Part shown: positions 47,901-58,937 of the stretch, piece after piece
Numbering within the stretch: the stretch's first letter is position 1
How the letters are laid out: the number at the start of each line of letters is the position of its first letter
Assembly: GCA_022496805.1 (NCBI GenBank)
Contig: CM040101.1
Location: forward strand, 1,242,501-1,306,500
Direction of reading: 5' to 3'
DNA length: 64,000 nucleotides
Source: Pohlia nutans
Taxonomy: Eukaryota > Streptophyta > Bryopsida > Bryales > Mniaceae
Program-made: the position numbers and the translations under genes
Notes under the pieces: generated by a model
Told to the model about the DNA's origin: nothing
The model's database searches: none
Seen by the model: the letters and a program-made list of their open reading frames with translations, nothing else

Positions 47901-50900
47901 CACTAATCTTTTTTTATAAATTTTGAAACATAAAATAAAAAATTACTTTGTAATTCAATTACGAATAAGATATTGACAATATGTGGATGAAATTTGTTGT
48001 GATGGGTTATAATGTAGTACTTTAGGTGTAGTGATTTTTGGAGATTTTTTGGATGCTTGGTTTTAATAGTTTTTTTTTTCATGAACACTTTTAGACCAAA
48101 ATCTTCAAGATTTTCGGTGAAACACTACAACACAAAATGAGGCATAATTTTTTCAAAAATTATTTCCTTTTCGATCGGATCACACATACATGAAGTTAAC
48201 TTCCCATAAAAAATTCAGTAAAAAAATCACACCACAAAAAGTGCATGACGGATGAGAAAATACGGATGAAATCTGTACATCAGGCCAAAAACGCCTGCTT
48301 GGGCAGTTAGGGGTTAAAGGATTAATTGATCACCAGAAGTTATTGATTATCCATTTGTCCCTTAGGCGGTACAATGGGTAGAATTTAAGTTTTCTAAAAT
48401 ACCTCTTGAAGAGTTGTTTTTTTTGCAACTCTTGGAAACACGAAATCGATCAACTTGTAACAAGTTTAGTTTTCTTCTCCAGGTCTCAGTCAGATAAGGA
48501 TGAAGTGGATACAGTGGCTGCGTTGATAGGAGAGCTTCTGGAATATCGAGCTGGAGGTGCCAGTCACCTGGAAGTAGCAGCGGGTAAAGTCTAGGGTTTA
48601 GGGTTTAGGGTTTAGGGCGTTTTGGCTGTTGCTTTTGAATAATGTGCCTCAGTATCTGATCAGTATTGAAATGTGAAGGGTTTCTGAACAGTTTATGAGT
48701 TGTGGCAGGAATTGCATTGCTGCGGGAACAAAAAGTTGAAGCTCTTGCTTCAGATGGTGGTGGAGCTGTGCCAGAGGAGCTTCTCAGTGAGGCTGCTCTT
48801 TTACACCCTTATGCTGTCGCTGCATACACGGTACTAGCTACTCTTGTTTACTCTAGATATGTGTATTGAATTACATTGTAACGTTTTATTTAATTTCATG
48901 AAGTCAGGCTGGCCTTTTCAAAAAATTAGTTAGGTAGTTGTTTAAAGAGTGATTTTGCACACACTTGTATTAGACCAATCAGCCTGCATGTTTTAGTATC
49001 ATATCTGCCCATTTTTTGCTGGAGTATCCTGTGCTGGCAACCGTTGGTTCTTTACATTAGTTCAATGAGCGTGTAATCCTTGCGTTCTATGAGAAATAAT
49101 GTAAAGAACTACTGAATTAATGTTTTCATTGCCTTAACCCCTAAAGGACCAAGGATTCACAGTTTTAAAATGACAAATTCAATTGATCATATTGTGAAAA
49201 ATACAATTCAGTTGGACCAAATATTATATCACCAGAACTAGTGAAAATCATTGCATGTGTTGGTAAAAAACAAATAAATTTGAACAAGAGGATGTCCAAA
49301 TAGGACCCACTCAAAACCGTTAAAAAAAACACGGAGTCCAGTTTGGGCTTGTTGGTCCTTTAGGGGTTAAGTGAGATCTACCACCAAACAATCAGGATAG
49401 ATTAGTTCATTAAAACGCCGACATAGTAAGGCATGAGAAATGTGGCCATGCATATGTGAACAGGGATTTCTGCTGGATTTCTGCCGAAATCCCTTTACGT
49501 GGATTTGCGTGTGGCTGAGACGCCAGGGTATTCTGACCTTCTGGAACCGCAACAGGTGATTCTTGTATACTATTCCTGTGTTTTCATCTCATCGTGCTTG
49601 TAACGTAATAAATCTCGTGATTAAGAACATTTTTCAATTTACAAGAATTTTCCAATTTACTAGTGAAGAATCTGTTGACTTCAGGAGGCCAATACTGGAA
49701 GGTGATAATTGGTGGAGAGGACATGCAGCTGCCTTTTTAAGGCATGCACAGCTGCCTCCTGAAGCTCTTCTGCAGGGCCGTGTCTCGCAGGTTGTCGGAG
49801 GTCTACAATTTATGTCCAATCTTCTATTTTCTATCAGTTTCTAAGCGCTGTTTGAAACATACAAACGCTTAAATGTCTATCTAATACTCCCTCCGTTCCA
49901 TAATAGATGATGCTTTTGGAAAAAATCAAATAAATAAGCGAAATAGCAAGATTTCATCAAATCTCTACATACAATAAGTTTCTATTTTGGAGTAGTTGTC
50001 TATCGAAGCAGTATCATATTGATTCGATAGTATGTGTGGCATGTGGCAACATGGTGATGTTTGTTGCAGTGTGTTCTCTGATGCAACAAACATATGCTAG
50101 CATTGATTTCAGCTAGCTCATATGTTGTTTGTGATCCACATATGAGCAAAGACAAAAAAACTCCATGTGCACTTGTCTTGTGATTTTTCTTTGTTAGAAT
50201 TTGTAAAACAACAACTTCAAATTGAACAAATGATTTGCATCAAGTAATTTGGGACAATTTGTTTTCTCAAAAGCATCATCTATTATGGGACGGAGGGAGT
50301 AATCATTCTGACTGTTTGAGAATCGATTGGCAAGCTGACCTGATGCCTCGTTTCTGATAACTGTGCAGAAAAAATCCATAGAGACTGTGTACTTTGTGGT
50401 GGTCTTGCATCACTTGCAAAAAGTCGTTGTTGCAGTCCGTGGCACTGAGACTCCAGAGGATATGCTTATAGATGGGCTGGCGGACCGGGAATGCGAGTTG
50501 TTGCACTCTGACCTCCTCGGTCTGCTCAAGTAAGAAACTAATTAAACACCTCCATCATTTGTAGTGTACATGAATCATATCCCTTGCATAAATTTAGTGT
50601 CCATCAACCCCTAAAGGACCAAGAAGCCCAAACTGGACCTCATGTTTTTTTAGCACTTTTGAGTAGGTCCTATGTGGACTTCTTTCTGTTCAAATTTATC
50701 TATATTTTGACCAACACATGCAATGTTCTTATCTGATTCTGGTGATATAAAATTTGGTCTCATCTGAATTGTATTTTTCACAATACGATCAATTGAATAT
50801 GTCATTTTAAAACCATGAATCCTTGGTCCTTTTAAAGGTTACTTGATCACTAGAAGTTATTGATTAACCATTTGTCTATGTCTGGTACAGAGGGGATGGT

Positions 50901-53900
50901 ATACCAGACCAAGTGAAGAAGCAAGTGCAAGACTCCATGCCACATTACTGCCATAAAGGGGTCATCCACGCGGCTCGTGAGCTCTCAATGAAGCTTGACC
51001 ATTTGGCTGAAGACGAGAGTGAGGAACAAGCTCTCAATGACTGCGCGTCCTTCAAAGAGATTGGTGGTATGAAGAATCTTCAGCATTTTGTAAATACTTA
51101 GCATGTAAATTTGGTGCAAACAGTGCTTACTTGCATGTTCGAGAGAGAAAAGGTAACAACCTGTTGAGAAGTGCATGTTCTTTTTAGCAGTTTTGAGGAC
51201 GTTGTATGGGGACTTTCTTTTGTCCAACTTTATTTATGTTTTGACTAACACGTGCAATTAACTTCATTGATTCCGGTGATATAAAATATGACCCAATCTG
51301 AATCATATTTTTTACTGCACGATGAATCAAATTGGTCATTTTCAAACCATGACTCCTTTGTCCTTTAGGGGTTGATCTTGAACCAAACCTTCACCCATCA
51401 CAATGATGCTCAATTATTCATAGGGTGGGAAATCATACGAACAATGAAATTAAATATCCTTTTTGATCCATGTGCAGAAGGAGACTACTTCAGATTACAT
51501 TGTAACGTGTCCAGGTTGAATAAGATTAGAAGTTAACTTGATTTTTGAGGTTGTGATGATTGTTTTTTTGAAAAAGCTTTTATTTTAAATGTGAAATAGG
51601 AGCATCAGTGTCACAGCTGGGGCGGAGGCAGGGGCTGTTGACAGAGCTTCTGGGTCCAGGAGGGAAATACCAAGGATATAGTCTTCGTTTTGTTGGTCAT
51701 TCGCTTGGAGGTTCAATTGCTGCCCTGACCGCATTACGGGTAAGTTCATCTCCTATGGTTTACTCTTTAGACTCCAACATTGCCGTACCCGGTTAGCATG
51801 TCATGCCGTATAATTAATTGTTTTGAAAAATTCTTTTTCAATAAATACTAAATTCTATGATTATTCGTCAAGATTCTCTTTTTTCACTTTACGAATTAGA
51901 ATATTTTTGGAAAAATACATTCCTATTAAAGATTTGGTCTTCTCTTCTTATAATTATTGTTTTTTTGCCGATTCTGATGACTGACTAAGGTAGTCAGAAA
52001 CTTATTTAAAGCCATCTTGTGTTTGCTAGAATGTACTGTATATACTTCATCCTTTTCTCCTCACAGTGGCCTAGTTGTGGAGACGTAGATGCACTTTGAA
52101 GGTGTGTATAGGAACAAGTTAACCCTTGAACGTCAACCTCAGCTCCTTGGGCTTGGTTTTCTTAGTTTTCAAGCCACTTTGACTATGAATTGCTAATAAT
52201 GGAGAAATGTTTTTATGAACATTCTTTTCAAGCATCATCCATGATAAGAATAGCATGTACCTACTTTTTTTAGAATGTAAATTACTTAAAAATACTCCTT
52301 TCTTTCTAAATTAGGAAATGTCCTTTTAAGGGTTAAAGAAACTGAATGATGGGTTGGTGGTGATGGTTGTTGGCAGTTGTACAAACGGTACCCAGACCTC
52401 CATGTATACACATATGGGGTATTGCCTTGTGTAGATTCGGTCACTGCTGATGCATGTGCTAGTTTTATAACAAGGTAAGATATTCCACTGGAAGGTAGAT
52501 TTTCTTAACCCTAAAGGACCAAGGATTTATGGTTTTAGAATGACTATAGATTGATTTAGATAGGACCAAATTTTATATTGCATTGTGTTGTAAAAACATG
52601 AAAAAATTGAACAAGAGGAACTCCACATAGGACCTATTCAAAAATACTGATAAAAAGAATGAGACCCAATTCGAGCTTAGGGGTTAAGTAGGCTAGAAAA
52701 AGACAAGAGTTTGAGTTAATTGACATCACTAATAGAAAACCTAGCCTCTAAAGGTATCATAGCATAATAGAGCAGTGCAATTGAACACCCTTTTGAAAAC
52801 TAGATCGAAAGAGAATCTTCACTTAGATCCACTTTTCTAAGTAATGAAGGAATGCCATTTGTATTCCATGAATTTTGGGATTACCATGTCATTGCCACTT
52901 AATTTTAGTTTCTAATTGTAACTAGACTGTGGTCCCATTGCAAAAGGTTGTTGACTCCGATTGCTCTATTATGCTATGATTTTAGAAAACCTAGCCACAT
53001 TACAATTAGCAAGGTTTATGTTAGAAATTGCTTTAAATGACGTTACAATTGGCACTACAGTCTGGGACCTCTGCGGAAGTTTTCTAGCAGTGCATATTTC
53101 CAATTGAAGAGAACGTCATGATTCTAGCCACATTGAAAGTGTAGGTAAGAATTGTCTTAGAAAGACCCTTAATACTGGACCTTAAAAATCCAAGTTGGTG
53201 TTGCTTAAAAATTCAGTAGTCTCTAGTTTGATGTTGCAAATTTAGTAGGCAGGGTGGGTGTCCCTATGACTGCTCATACACCAATGATTACGCACCTATG
53301 TCCCCATGAATGCGCACCAAAATCAATCTGGGGCAGTAAGAGTAACCAACTCCAGGAACAATGAAATTAACCACCCTTATTGAAAAACAAGGTACCTTTT
53401 GACTCCATGCACTTGTAAAAGTAACACTTTGTTGGGTAAAATTACAAATTAGCTTGATTTTTGAGATGGTCATAACATTTTATAACAATAGGTTTCCAAA
53501 CCCCCTACTGCTTGGATTGAATTTTACAGATACAATACCTTTTCTTGGAACTATGGAACAGAGAGGCATTTGGCATTGTATGAGGGAATTTAGTAAGAAT
53601 CAAACAAGGAAAACATACTTAAGATTCATGAAGTCAACATACTTAACATACTTAACATACTTAACATACTTAAGATTCATTAAGATTCCTGAAGGACCAA
53701 GGATTCATGGTTTTAAAATGATAAATTCAATCGATCATATTGTGAAAAATACAATTTAGATGAGATTGAATTTTATATCATTAGAATCAGTGCATGCGTT
53801 GGTAAACATATAAACAAATTTAAACTAAAAGATGTCCACATAAAACCTATTCAAAACTGCTAAAAAAAAATATGATGGCTAATTCAGGTTTCTTGGTCTT

Positions 53901-56077
53901 TTAGGGGTTAATAATGTAATGTAGAAGTTAGCTTGATTTTTAAGATGGTGGTGAAATTTTTTTAAATGTTTTTTTTGATTGCAGTGTCATATATAACGAC
54001 GAGTTTTCGTCACGCCTTTCGGTGGCATCGATCATGCGGCTCCGTGCTGCTGCACTTGGTGCTCTTTGTTCCAATTCCGAGAGTTCGAACTCCCTGTGGT
54101 TCCTTTTGGGGAGCTCTGGGCCAACAAATTCCAGCGATGGTGTCCAAATTCAAAACTCAGGGGAGAGAAGATCAGAGTGCTTTATAGCAACTGAAATCTC
54201 CCAAGACACAGGCTCGGCTCGGAGTAGTCCTTTTGCATCTAAACAACAGAGTAAGTATCCACAATAAAACTTTCATTCCTGTGATAGCGCACTTAGCAGC
54301 ACCAAATCACGTACGGTAGTACCATAGCAAGTTTGCCCAAAAATAATTCTAGAAAGAAAACACGAAAAGAAACTGAAAATTATTGGTCCTAAAAAAAACT
54401 AAAATTTAGAGAAGTAATGAAATGCCAAATGTGCTAGTATTCATCCGAAATGTGCTAATATTCACTCGAAATGTTTAGCTTGATGAATTTCCAAATTTTG
54501 GGACAAACCTTATTCTTCAATTTTAATTCATTATTCGTTTCAAAGGTGACGAACATGCTATGGTACTACAGTATATCTCATAGCTGCTCAAACGGACTCA
54601 ATAGATTGGGGGAGATAGTAAAAGAGCTTTCCCTTGCCATGCATCTTCTTCATAGAGTGACGGGATATCTTACGCAGAATGTGATATTGTGAAGCAGGGA
54701 AAGAAATGACAGGTAGAGTCAATGAGGAAGGATTACATGTATTGGCAGAGCAAGCGGAACAGGATGAGTACTCGGTTACAGAAGACCAGCATCCACATTC
54801 AGGTCTTGAGTTACTACCGAACGGAATGCCGAGAGACGTGGGATCAGATTTACAAGACGTTTGGCCGGAAGAGATGTATGTTCCGGGGTTGGTCATCCAT
54901 TTGGTGAAGGAAGAGGAACCAAGTGAGCAGTCCTCGTTGCAGAGCTTTTGTTCTTTCCTTGGATGCTCTGAGGAAAGCCAAGCACAATACTCAGCTGTTC
55001 TCAAAGACCGCCAAAGCTTTCAAGACATTGTTGTCTCGCCCAACATGTTCATTGATCATGCCCCCTGGAGGTGATTTAAAATCAGAAATCCCCCCTTTTT
55101 TCCTTATGTTTTGTTAAGCCATTTGAACTACTAAAATTCACACGTCCATGAATGATACGTGCTTGTCATGCAGTGACCGTGCCTGTTATATATTACATTC
55201 CTGAAGGTTTTCCTTTTGTCTCCTTATTTATGGAAGGAATATTCTATCACTTTACATTTGCAAAGTACTTGAATTCAAGATTTAGTACCCATAACTGATA
55301 AAATAAGGTTTTTAGCGTGGGAAATGTTGAAGTTTCATCGATGAAATATTTTTCTTTCATAGAGAATCATAGATTCTATAGAATGGTAATTTTTTTGAAT
55401 TTTTTTTTTGCAAAATTAAAGAAAATTTAAGTGAAAAGTTCTTTGAAACCCATGATTAATATATAGGTTCACCTATAACTGACAACAAAGAGATCAATTT
55501 TTGTTCCATCAAAGTTTCATTGATGAGATATTTTTCTTTTATAGAGAAACATAAATACTGTAGAATGGTAATTTTTTTGAATTTTTTTTTCAAAATTAAA
55601 GAAAATTTAAGTGAAAAGTTCTTTGAAACCCATTACTAATATATAGGTTCACCTATAACTGACAACAAAGAAATCAATTCTCGAGCATAAAGTTGTTCTT
55701 TGTTGGCGGCTTTTGATTGGCTAGCACTATGTTGGCTTTTGGGTCCATCAAACGCAACTTTTAGGAGGTTTAGAGATTAGTTATGGGGGTACTTATTGAC
55801 TATGGGTACCTCTACCTTAATGATTGATCGATCAATGGAGAGCTCAGAGGTCCTATATTCCCTCCTAGGGCCGATATTCTGGCTTCACATGGAATCCATT
55901 CTAGGTGGTTCAAGAATGTCATGTTCATATTCTTGTTTTGTTTTGTGATGTTTTTAAGCATTTTAATGTGGGATGTTCAGGTGCCAACGTGCAATGGATG
56001 AGGTTCTGAAGAAGTGTGGAAGAATATCAGTCATGAAAGCGAGTGTCTCCCCTGAGCTTGCTTCAGGGCTAGTTTAA
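44943..56077 (+). CDS. sn-1-specific diacylglycerol lipase-like membrane protein (class 3 lipase), 14 exons
   Basis: Predicted to release 2-monoacylglycerol from diacylglycerol at a membrane. Exons: 44943-45359, 45899-46040, 46711-46921, 48483-48583, 48709-48830, 49464-49555, 49685-49790, 50369-50529, 50891-51066, 51600-51739, 52377-52474, 53985-54250, 54698-55070, 55981-56077. Every junction is GT/AG, phases agree and the sum is 833 residues plus stop. About four hydrophobic helices lie near residues 65-88, 95-116, 155-175 and 190-210, as in animal DAG lipases. The catalytic region has VVVAVRGTETPEDMLIDGL, the nucleophile elbow GHSLGGS with Ser544, HVYTYGVLPCVD with a likely catalytic Asp (576 or 581), and SPNMFIDHAPW with candidate His798. 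The first ATG in the open frame is used; the frame extends upstream, so an earlier start or exon is possible. Residues from about 650 to 740 (serine-rich) look like a regulatory insert. Introns hold many TTAA elements and a Stowaway MITE. Confidence 0.92.
46280..46523. mobile_element. Foldback MITE in lipase intron 2
   Basis: Ends GAATTTAGGACC and GGTCCTAAATTC with long inner arms (CATCCGATATTTCATGGGT / ACCCATGAAATATCGGATAT). About 244 bp, no coding sequence. Confidence 0.82.
47097..47335 (-). mobile_element. Family A TTAA element in lipase intron 3
   Basis: CCCCTAAAGGACCAAGAAGC at the left and CTTGGTCTTTAGGGG at the right. Flanks are ATAA and TTGA, each one base from TTAA. Confidence 0.78.
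47565..47740 (-). mobile_element. Truncated family A element in lipase intron 3
   Basis: From TGGTCTTATGTGGACTTTCT to CATGAATCCTTGGTCCT, where it is cut by the TTAA of the following family B element. Upstream at 47460-47560 is a decayed ACTAGTAGAAAAC element related to one near 52726-53060. Confidence 0.72.
47745..48313. mobile_element. TTAA-flanked element, family B, copy 3 (569 bp), lipase intron 3
   Basis: TTAA at 47741-47744 and 48314-48317. Left end CCCCTAAACGTCC, right end GGGCAGTTAGGGG. Collinear with 1484-2065. Confidence 0.82.
48592..48617. repeat. Interstitial telomere-type repeat beside a splice donor
   Basis: TAGGGTT is repeated three times plus a partial unit, starting eight bases after the GT of the exon 4 donor (GCGG|GTAAAG). 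TTTAGGG is the usual plant telomere unit. Confidence 0.93.
49138..49367 (+). mobile_element. Family A TTAA element, intact, lipase intron 5 (230 bp)
   Basis: TTAA at 49134-49137 and 49368-49371. Left end CCCCTAAAGGACCAAGG, right end TTGGTCCTTTAGGGG. Best reference copy of family A. Confidence 0.88.
49887..50299. mobile_element. Stowaway-type MITE, 413 bp, lipase intron 7
   Basis: Left end CTCCCTCCGTTCCATAATAG, right end CTATTATGGGACGGAGGGAG, with TA on both sides (49885-49886, 50300-50301). CTCCCTCCGT ends and a TA duplication are the hallmarks of Stowaway (Tc1/mariner) MITEs. About 34 bases of each end are nearly identical. Confidence 0.93.
50608..50838 (-). mobile_element. Family A TTAA-type element in lipase intron 8
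   Basis: CCCCTAAAGGACCAAGAAGC at the left after TCAA; CCTTGGTCCTTTTAAAGG at the right before TTAC. Flanks are decayed. Confidence 0.75.
51185..51371 (-). mobile_element. Truncated family A element in lipase intron 9
   Basis: From TTAGCAGTTTTGAGGACG to CTTTGTCCTTTAGGGG, followed by TTGA. The left end is missing. Confidence 0.72.
52123..52332. mobile_element. TTAA-flanked element, family D, 210 bp, lipase intron 10
   Basis: TTAA at 52119-52122 and 52333-52336. Left end CCCTTGAACGTCAACC, right end ATGTCCTTTTAAGGG. Confidence 0.78.
52509..52683 (+). mobile_element. Family A TTAA element, shortened, lipase intron 11 (175 bp)
   Basis: TTAA at 52505-52508 and 52684-52687. Left end CCCTAAAGGACCAAGG, right end GAGCTTAGGGG. 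Internal deletions relative to the 230-bp copies. Confidence 0.78.
53641..53676. repeat. 9-bp tandem repeat, four units, rich in TTAA
   Basis: ACTTAACAT is repeated three times with a fourth unit ACTTAAGAT, immediately before a family A element. Each unit carries a TTAA target site. Confidence 0.88.
53688..53907 (+). mobile_element. Family A TTAA element, lipase intron 11
   Basis: The left end is degraded to CTGAAGGACCAAGGATTC; the right end CTTGGTCTTTTAGGGG is followed by TTAA (53908-53911). Confidence 0.75.
55327..55676. repeat. Tandem duplication of about 180 bp in lipase intron 13
   Basis: The stretch from AAGTTTCATCGATGAAATAT to CTGACAACAAAGAGATCAAT is repeated once with few changes (second copy from about 55511). 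Confidence 0.85.
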
Positions 56078-56199
56078 TTTGGCAGCGTTAAATTCAATTT
56101 TTGGAGAGAAATTGATCAATTTTGTGTCCATGTGAAGAGTGTAGCGCCAATTGAAGGATTATTCCCTTGGCAGATTCACTCTTTTAATATGATCTTTAA

Positions 56200-56431
56200 C
56201 CCCTAAAGGACCAAGAAGCTCAAATTGAGCCTCATGTTTTTATTGAAGTTTTGAGTAGGTCCTATGTGAACCTCCTTTTGTTCAAATTTATTTGTTTTTT
56301 TAACAACACATGCAATGTTCTTCACTCATTCTAGTGATGTAAAATTTAGTCCCATCTGAATTGTATTTTTTATTTAATTTGATCGATTGAATGTGTCATG
56401 TTAAAACCATGAATCCTTGGTCCTTTACGAG
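56200..56431 (-). mobile_element. Family A TTAA element, intact, 232 bp
   Basis: TTAA at 56196-56199 and 56432-56435. Left end CCCCTAAAGGACCAAGAAGC, right end TTGGTCCTTTACGAG. Lies about 120 bases downstream of the lipase stop codon, so probably in or near its 3' end. Confidence 0.83.
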
Positions 56432-56435
56432 TTAA

Positions 56436-57791
56436 TATCAAATCTTTTGTTCTCTCACCAAACCGAAGCAAGTGGATATAGCTAGTTCAGAACTCTCCAC
56501 TCTTAATCTCAAACTTTATATACTAATGTGATTGTAAGGGATTTGAAGAGGGTTCTAGATCACATTCCTACCTTCTACAACCCTAAGTACAAGAACTTCA
56601 ACGGTACCCATGTACAGTACCCACCAACAAGTTTACGTTCAAATTTTCGAACTCCAAGTGCCAGTGAAAAAAAAAAGTGCAACTTTGAAAAATCATATCT
56701 CCCAATTTACAACTCCAAACTTCACGAAACTGCCACATGATTGATTGAAAACAAGTTAACTACATTCCAGGTGTCATAAGTATGCAAATTTTAACCATGT
56801 GTCTAAGAGAAATCAGATTGCATTAATTGCACTCCAAGTTGTGTTTGTAGCTCCTACACCGTGAAGACAACATCCATGCTTCTTGAGCCAACACACTTCA
56901 GATTTTTGTGAGTTTGAGCTTCATATATGGATCTCCAACAACCTTTCAACAAAAAACATACTTCGTTCAAGCATTGTGGTAGCTTGTGGATACATTGTGT
57001 GAGTGTTTTTGGTGAGTAGTTGCAATTCTAGTGGTTTTGTTTCTTGAGCTTGCAACTTTGCACAAATAGTAGAATTGGAAGGATTCATTACTTCTTTAGG
57101 ATTTTGGTGGGCATAGCATCAATTGAAAGAAAATAATTCACTCAAATTGTAAGATACTCACTCAAATTTGTAAGATACTCACTTAAAAATTCACTCAAAT
57201 TTGTAAGATTGTGAAAGATACTATCCAAAAGGAAGAGCTACCTCAAAACAAAGAAGAATTAGTCAACACCATTCAAAGGGCATGGGAAGAGGTGTCTTTA
57301 AAGATGATTGAAGTTCTTCTTGCTAGCATGCCTCACCGTATGAAGGTTGTAATCAAAGCTAATGGTGGTAGCACAAGATGGTAGATAGTTTGTCAAAAAA
57401 TGCTATATTTACATATAAATCTATAAGTTTTTTTGTAAATTCCTAATATATTAGTAAAATAGATTTCATTATCTCTCTAACACACTTTGCGGTTTGTGAT
57501 TTGGATCATTTTTGAGCAAATGGTGGCAATTTGAAATTAGAGATATGTGCCTTGTTTCTGCAGAATGACTGCTGTGAACGTAAACTTGTTGGTGGGTACT
57601 GTACAGTATCTCTAGTGTGGATGCAACTGCATTGGGACTATGACCTTCACTAAATCCCAAGCCCCACAATTCAACCAATTCTCTATTATTTTGAGTGAAG
57701 TGGATGGAGTTGCTTATATGCAATTGCATTTGTTTATGTTGTACTTAAAAACCAATCTATAATTCTTAGTAATTTGAACAACCTCTACACC
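56436..57791. other. Intergenic sequence downstream of the lipase gene
   Basis: Mostly unique sequence. A small repeat of CACTCAAATTTGTAAGAT occurs near 57130-57210. No gene is supported; the frames at 56528 and 57469 have no motif. Confidence 0.45.
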
Positions 57792-57792
57792 A

Positions 57793-58093
57793 AATGGGCT
57801 ATTTAGTGTCTAAGACACTACTTCTCAACACGGATACTATTGGATTTTAAGAAGATATAGTGTCCTTGTAAGAAAAAAATGGATGTGGTGTTCCAATGAC
57901 ATATGGCAACTTTATAATAAACATGGCATGCCACCTCATGTCACTTTCATCACTTGGAAGGAACATGGCACTCTCAATGAAAGTAGGAATGACAAGTGAC
58001 AAACTCCTATGTATTATAGGGACTATTTCTCCTCGCATTTGAACAAATTGTGGTAAAAAACATGAATTGTCACTAGACACTAAATAGCCCATT
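57793..58093. mobile_element. Foldback MITE, AATGGGCTATTTAGTGTC ends, copy 1
   Basis: AAATGGGCTATTTAGTGTC at the left and GACACTAAATAGCCCATTT at the right, about 300 bp. A similar copy follows at about 58216-58514. Confidence 0.82.
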
Positions 58094-58100
58094 TAGTATC

Positions 58101-58208
58101 GTAGATACACTGCCCGCATAGACTAGCAAAAAGACTCACGAGATGAATTAAACTAATTGTGGGTCTTTTTGGGCATGCTTCTTCAGTCTACGCGGGCGGT
58201 GTTTCTAC
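58101..58208. mobile_element. Short hairpin MITE between two foldback copies
   Basis: GTAGATACACTGCCCGCATA at the left and TACGCGGGCGGTGTTTCTAC at the right, 108 bp, GC-rich arms with an AT centre. Confidence 0.78.
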
Positions 58209-58215
58209 TACATTG

Positions 58216-58514
58216 AATGGCTTATTTAGTGTCCTGGAACACTATTTCTAAACCCATACACTATTTCATTTTAGGGAGATATAGTGACTTCGTAAGAAAA
58301 AAATGAATGTAGTGTTCCAATGACATATGGCAATTTCATATTAAATATAGCATGTCACCTCATGTCACTCTCATTACTTGAAAAGTACATAGCACTCTCA
58401 ATGAAAGTGAGAATGACAAGTGGCAAACTCCTATGTAATGTCAAGTGACACTATTTCTCTTCACCTTTGAACGAATTTTGCTAAAAGACATCAATTCTCC
58501 TCGGACACTAAATA
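58216..58514. mobile_element. Foldback MITE, copy 2
   Basis: AATGGCTTATTTAGTGTCC at the left and GGACACTAAATACG at the right, collinear with 57793-58093 (shared AGTGTTCCAATGACATATGG). Confidence 0.78.
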
Positions 58515-58817
58515 CGTGAACCTTTCATAGCATAGTACCCTTGTTCCATAATGCAGGGTCTCATATGTGATTCCTCAATTTTTATAAACAGTGCACACGT
58601 AGTGTAGAAACTTTCTCACTTCAGTGTAGATGTAGCTCCACCGGCGCTTCACTGTTCTCGTCGGTGGCTAACAACAACAGTGGAATTGTTAGCCACCGAC
58701 ACTATCATTAGAAAATCATTACACTATCACTATCAGTGGAATTGTTAGCCATCAAGTCAATGCATCTTCCTTCCTGTACATGAACAGTAGTAGAACCATT
58801 CTTCGCATTCTCTCGCC

Positions 58818-58898
58818 ATGGCCAAGCAATCGGTATTCCTTCCTGTCATTTTGAACTCGGCTGCGTTTGCACTGGTTGGAGATCATCAGGGTTGCTAA
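58818..58898 (+). other. Upstream ORF or possible first exon before the 58938 gene
   Basis: ATG in a good context (GCCATGGCC) opens a 26-codon frame, MAKQSVFLPVILNSAAFALV then six more residues and stop, ending 39 bases before the ATG at 58938. TTGTGCTTCTTCAG just upstream of 58931 looks like an acceptor, so part could be an exon. The hydrophobic start also recalls N-termini of DUF1218 membrane proteins, but this is weak. Confidence 0.3.
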
Positions 58899-58937
58899 TT
58901 TCCTTTGTGCTCACCTTTGTGCTTCTTCAGATTGGCG

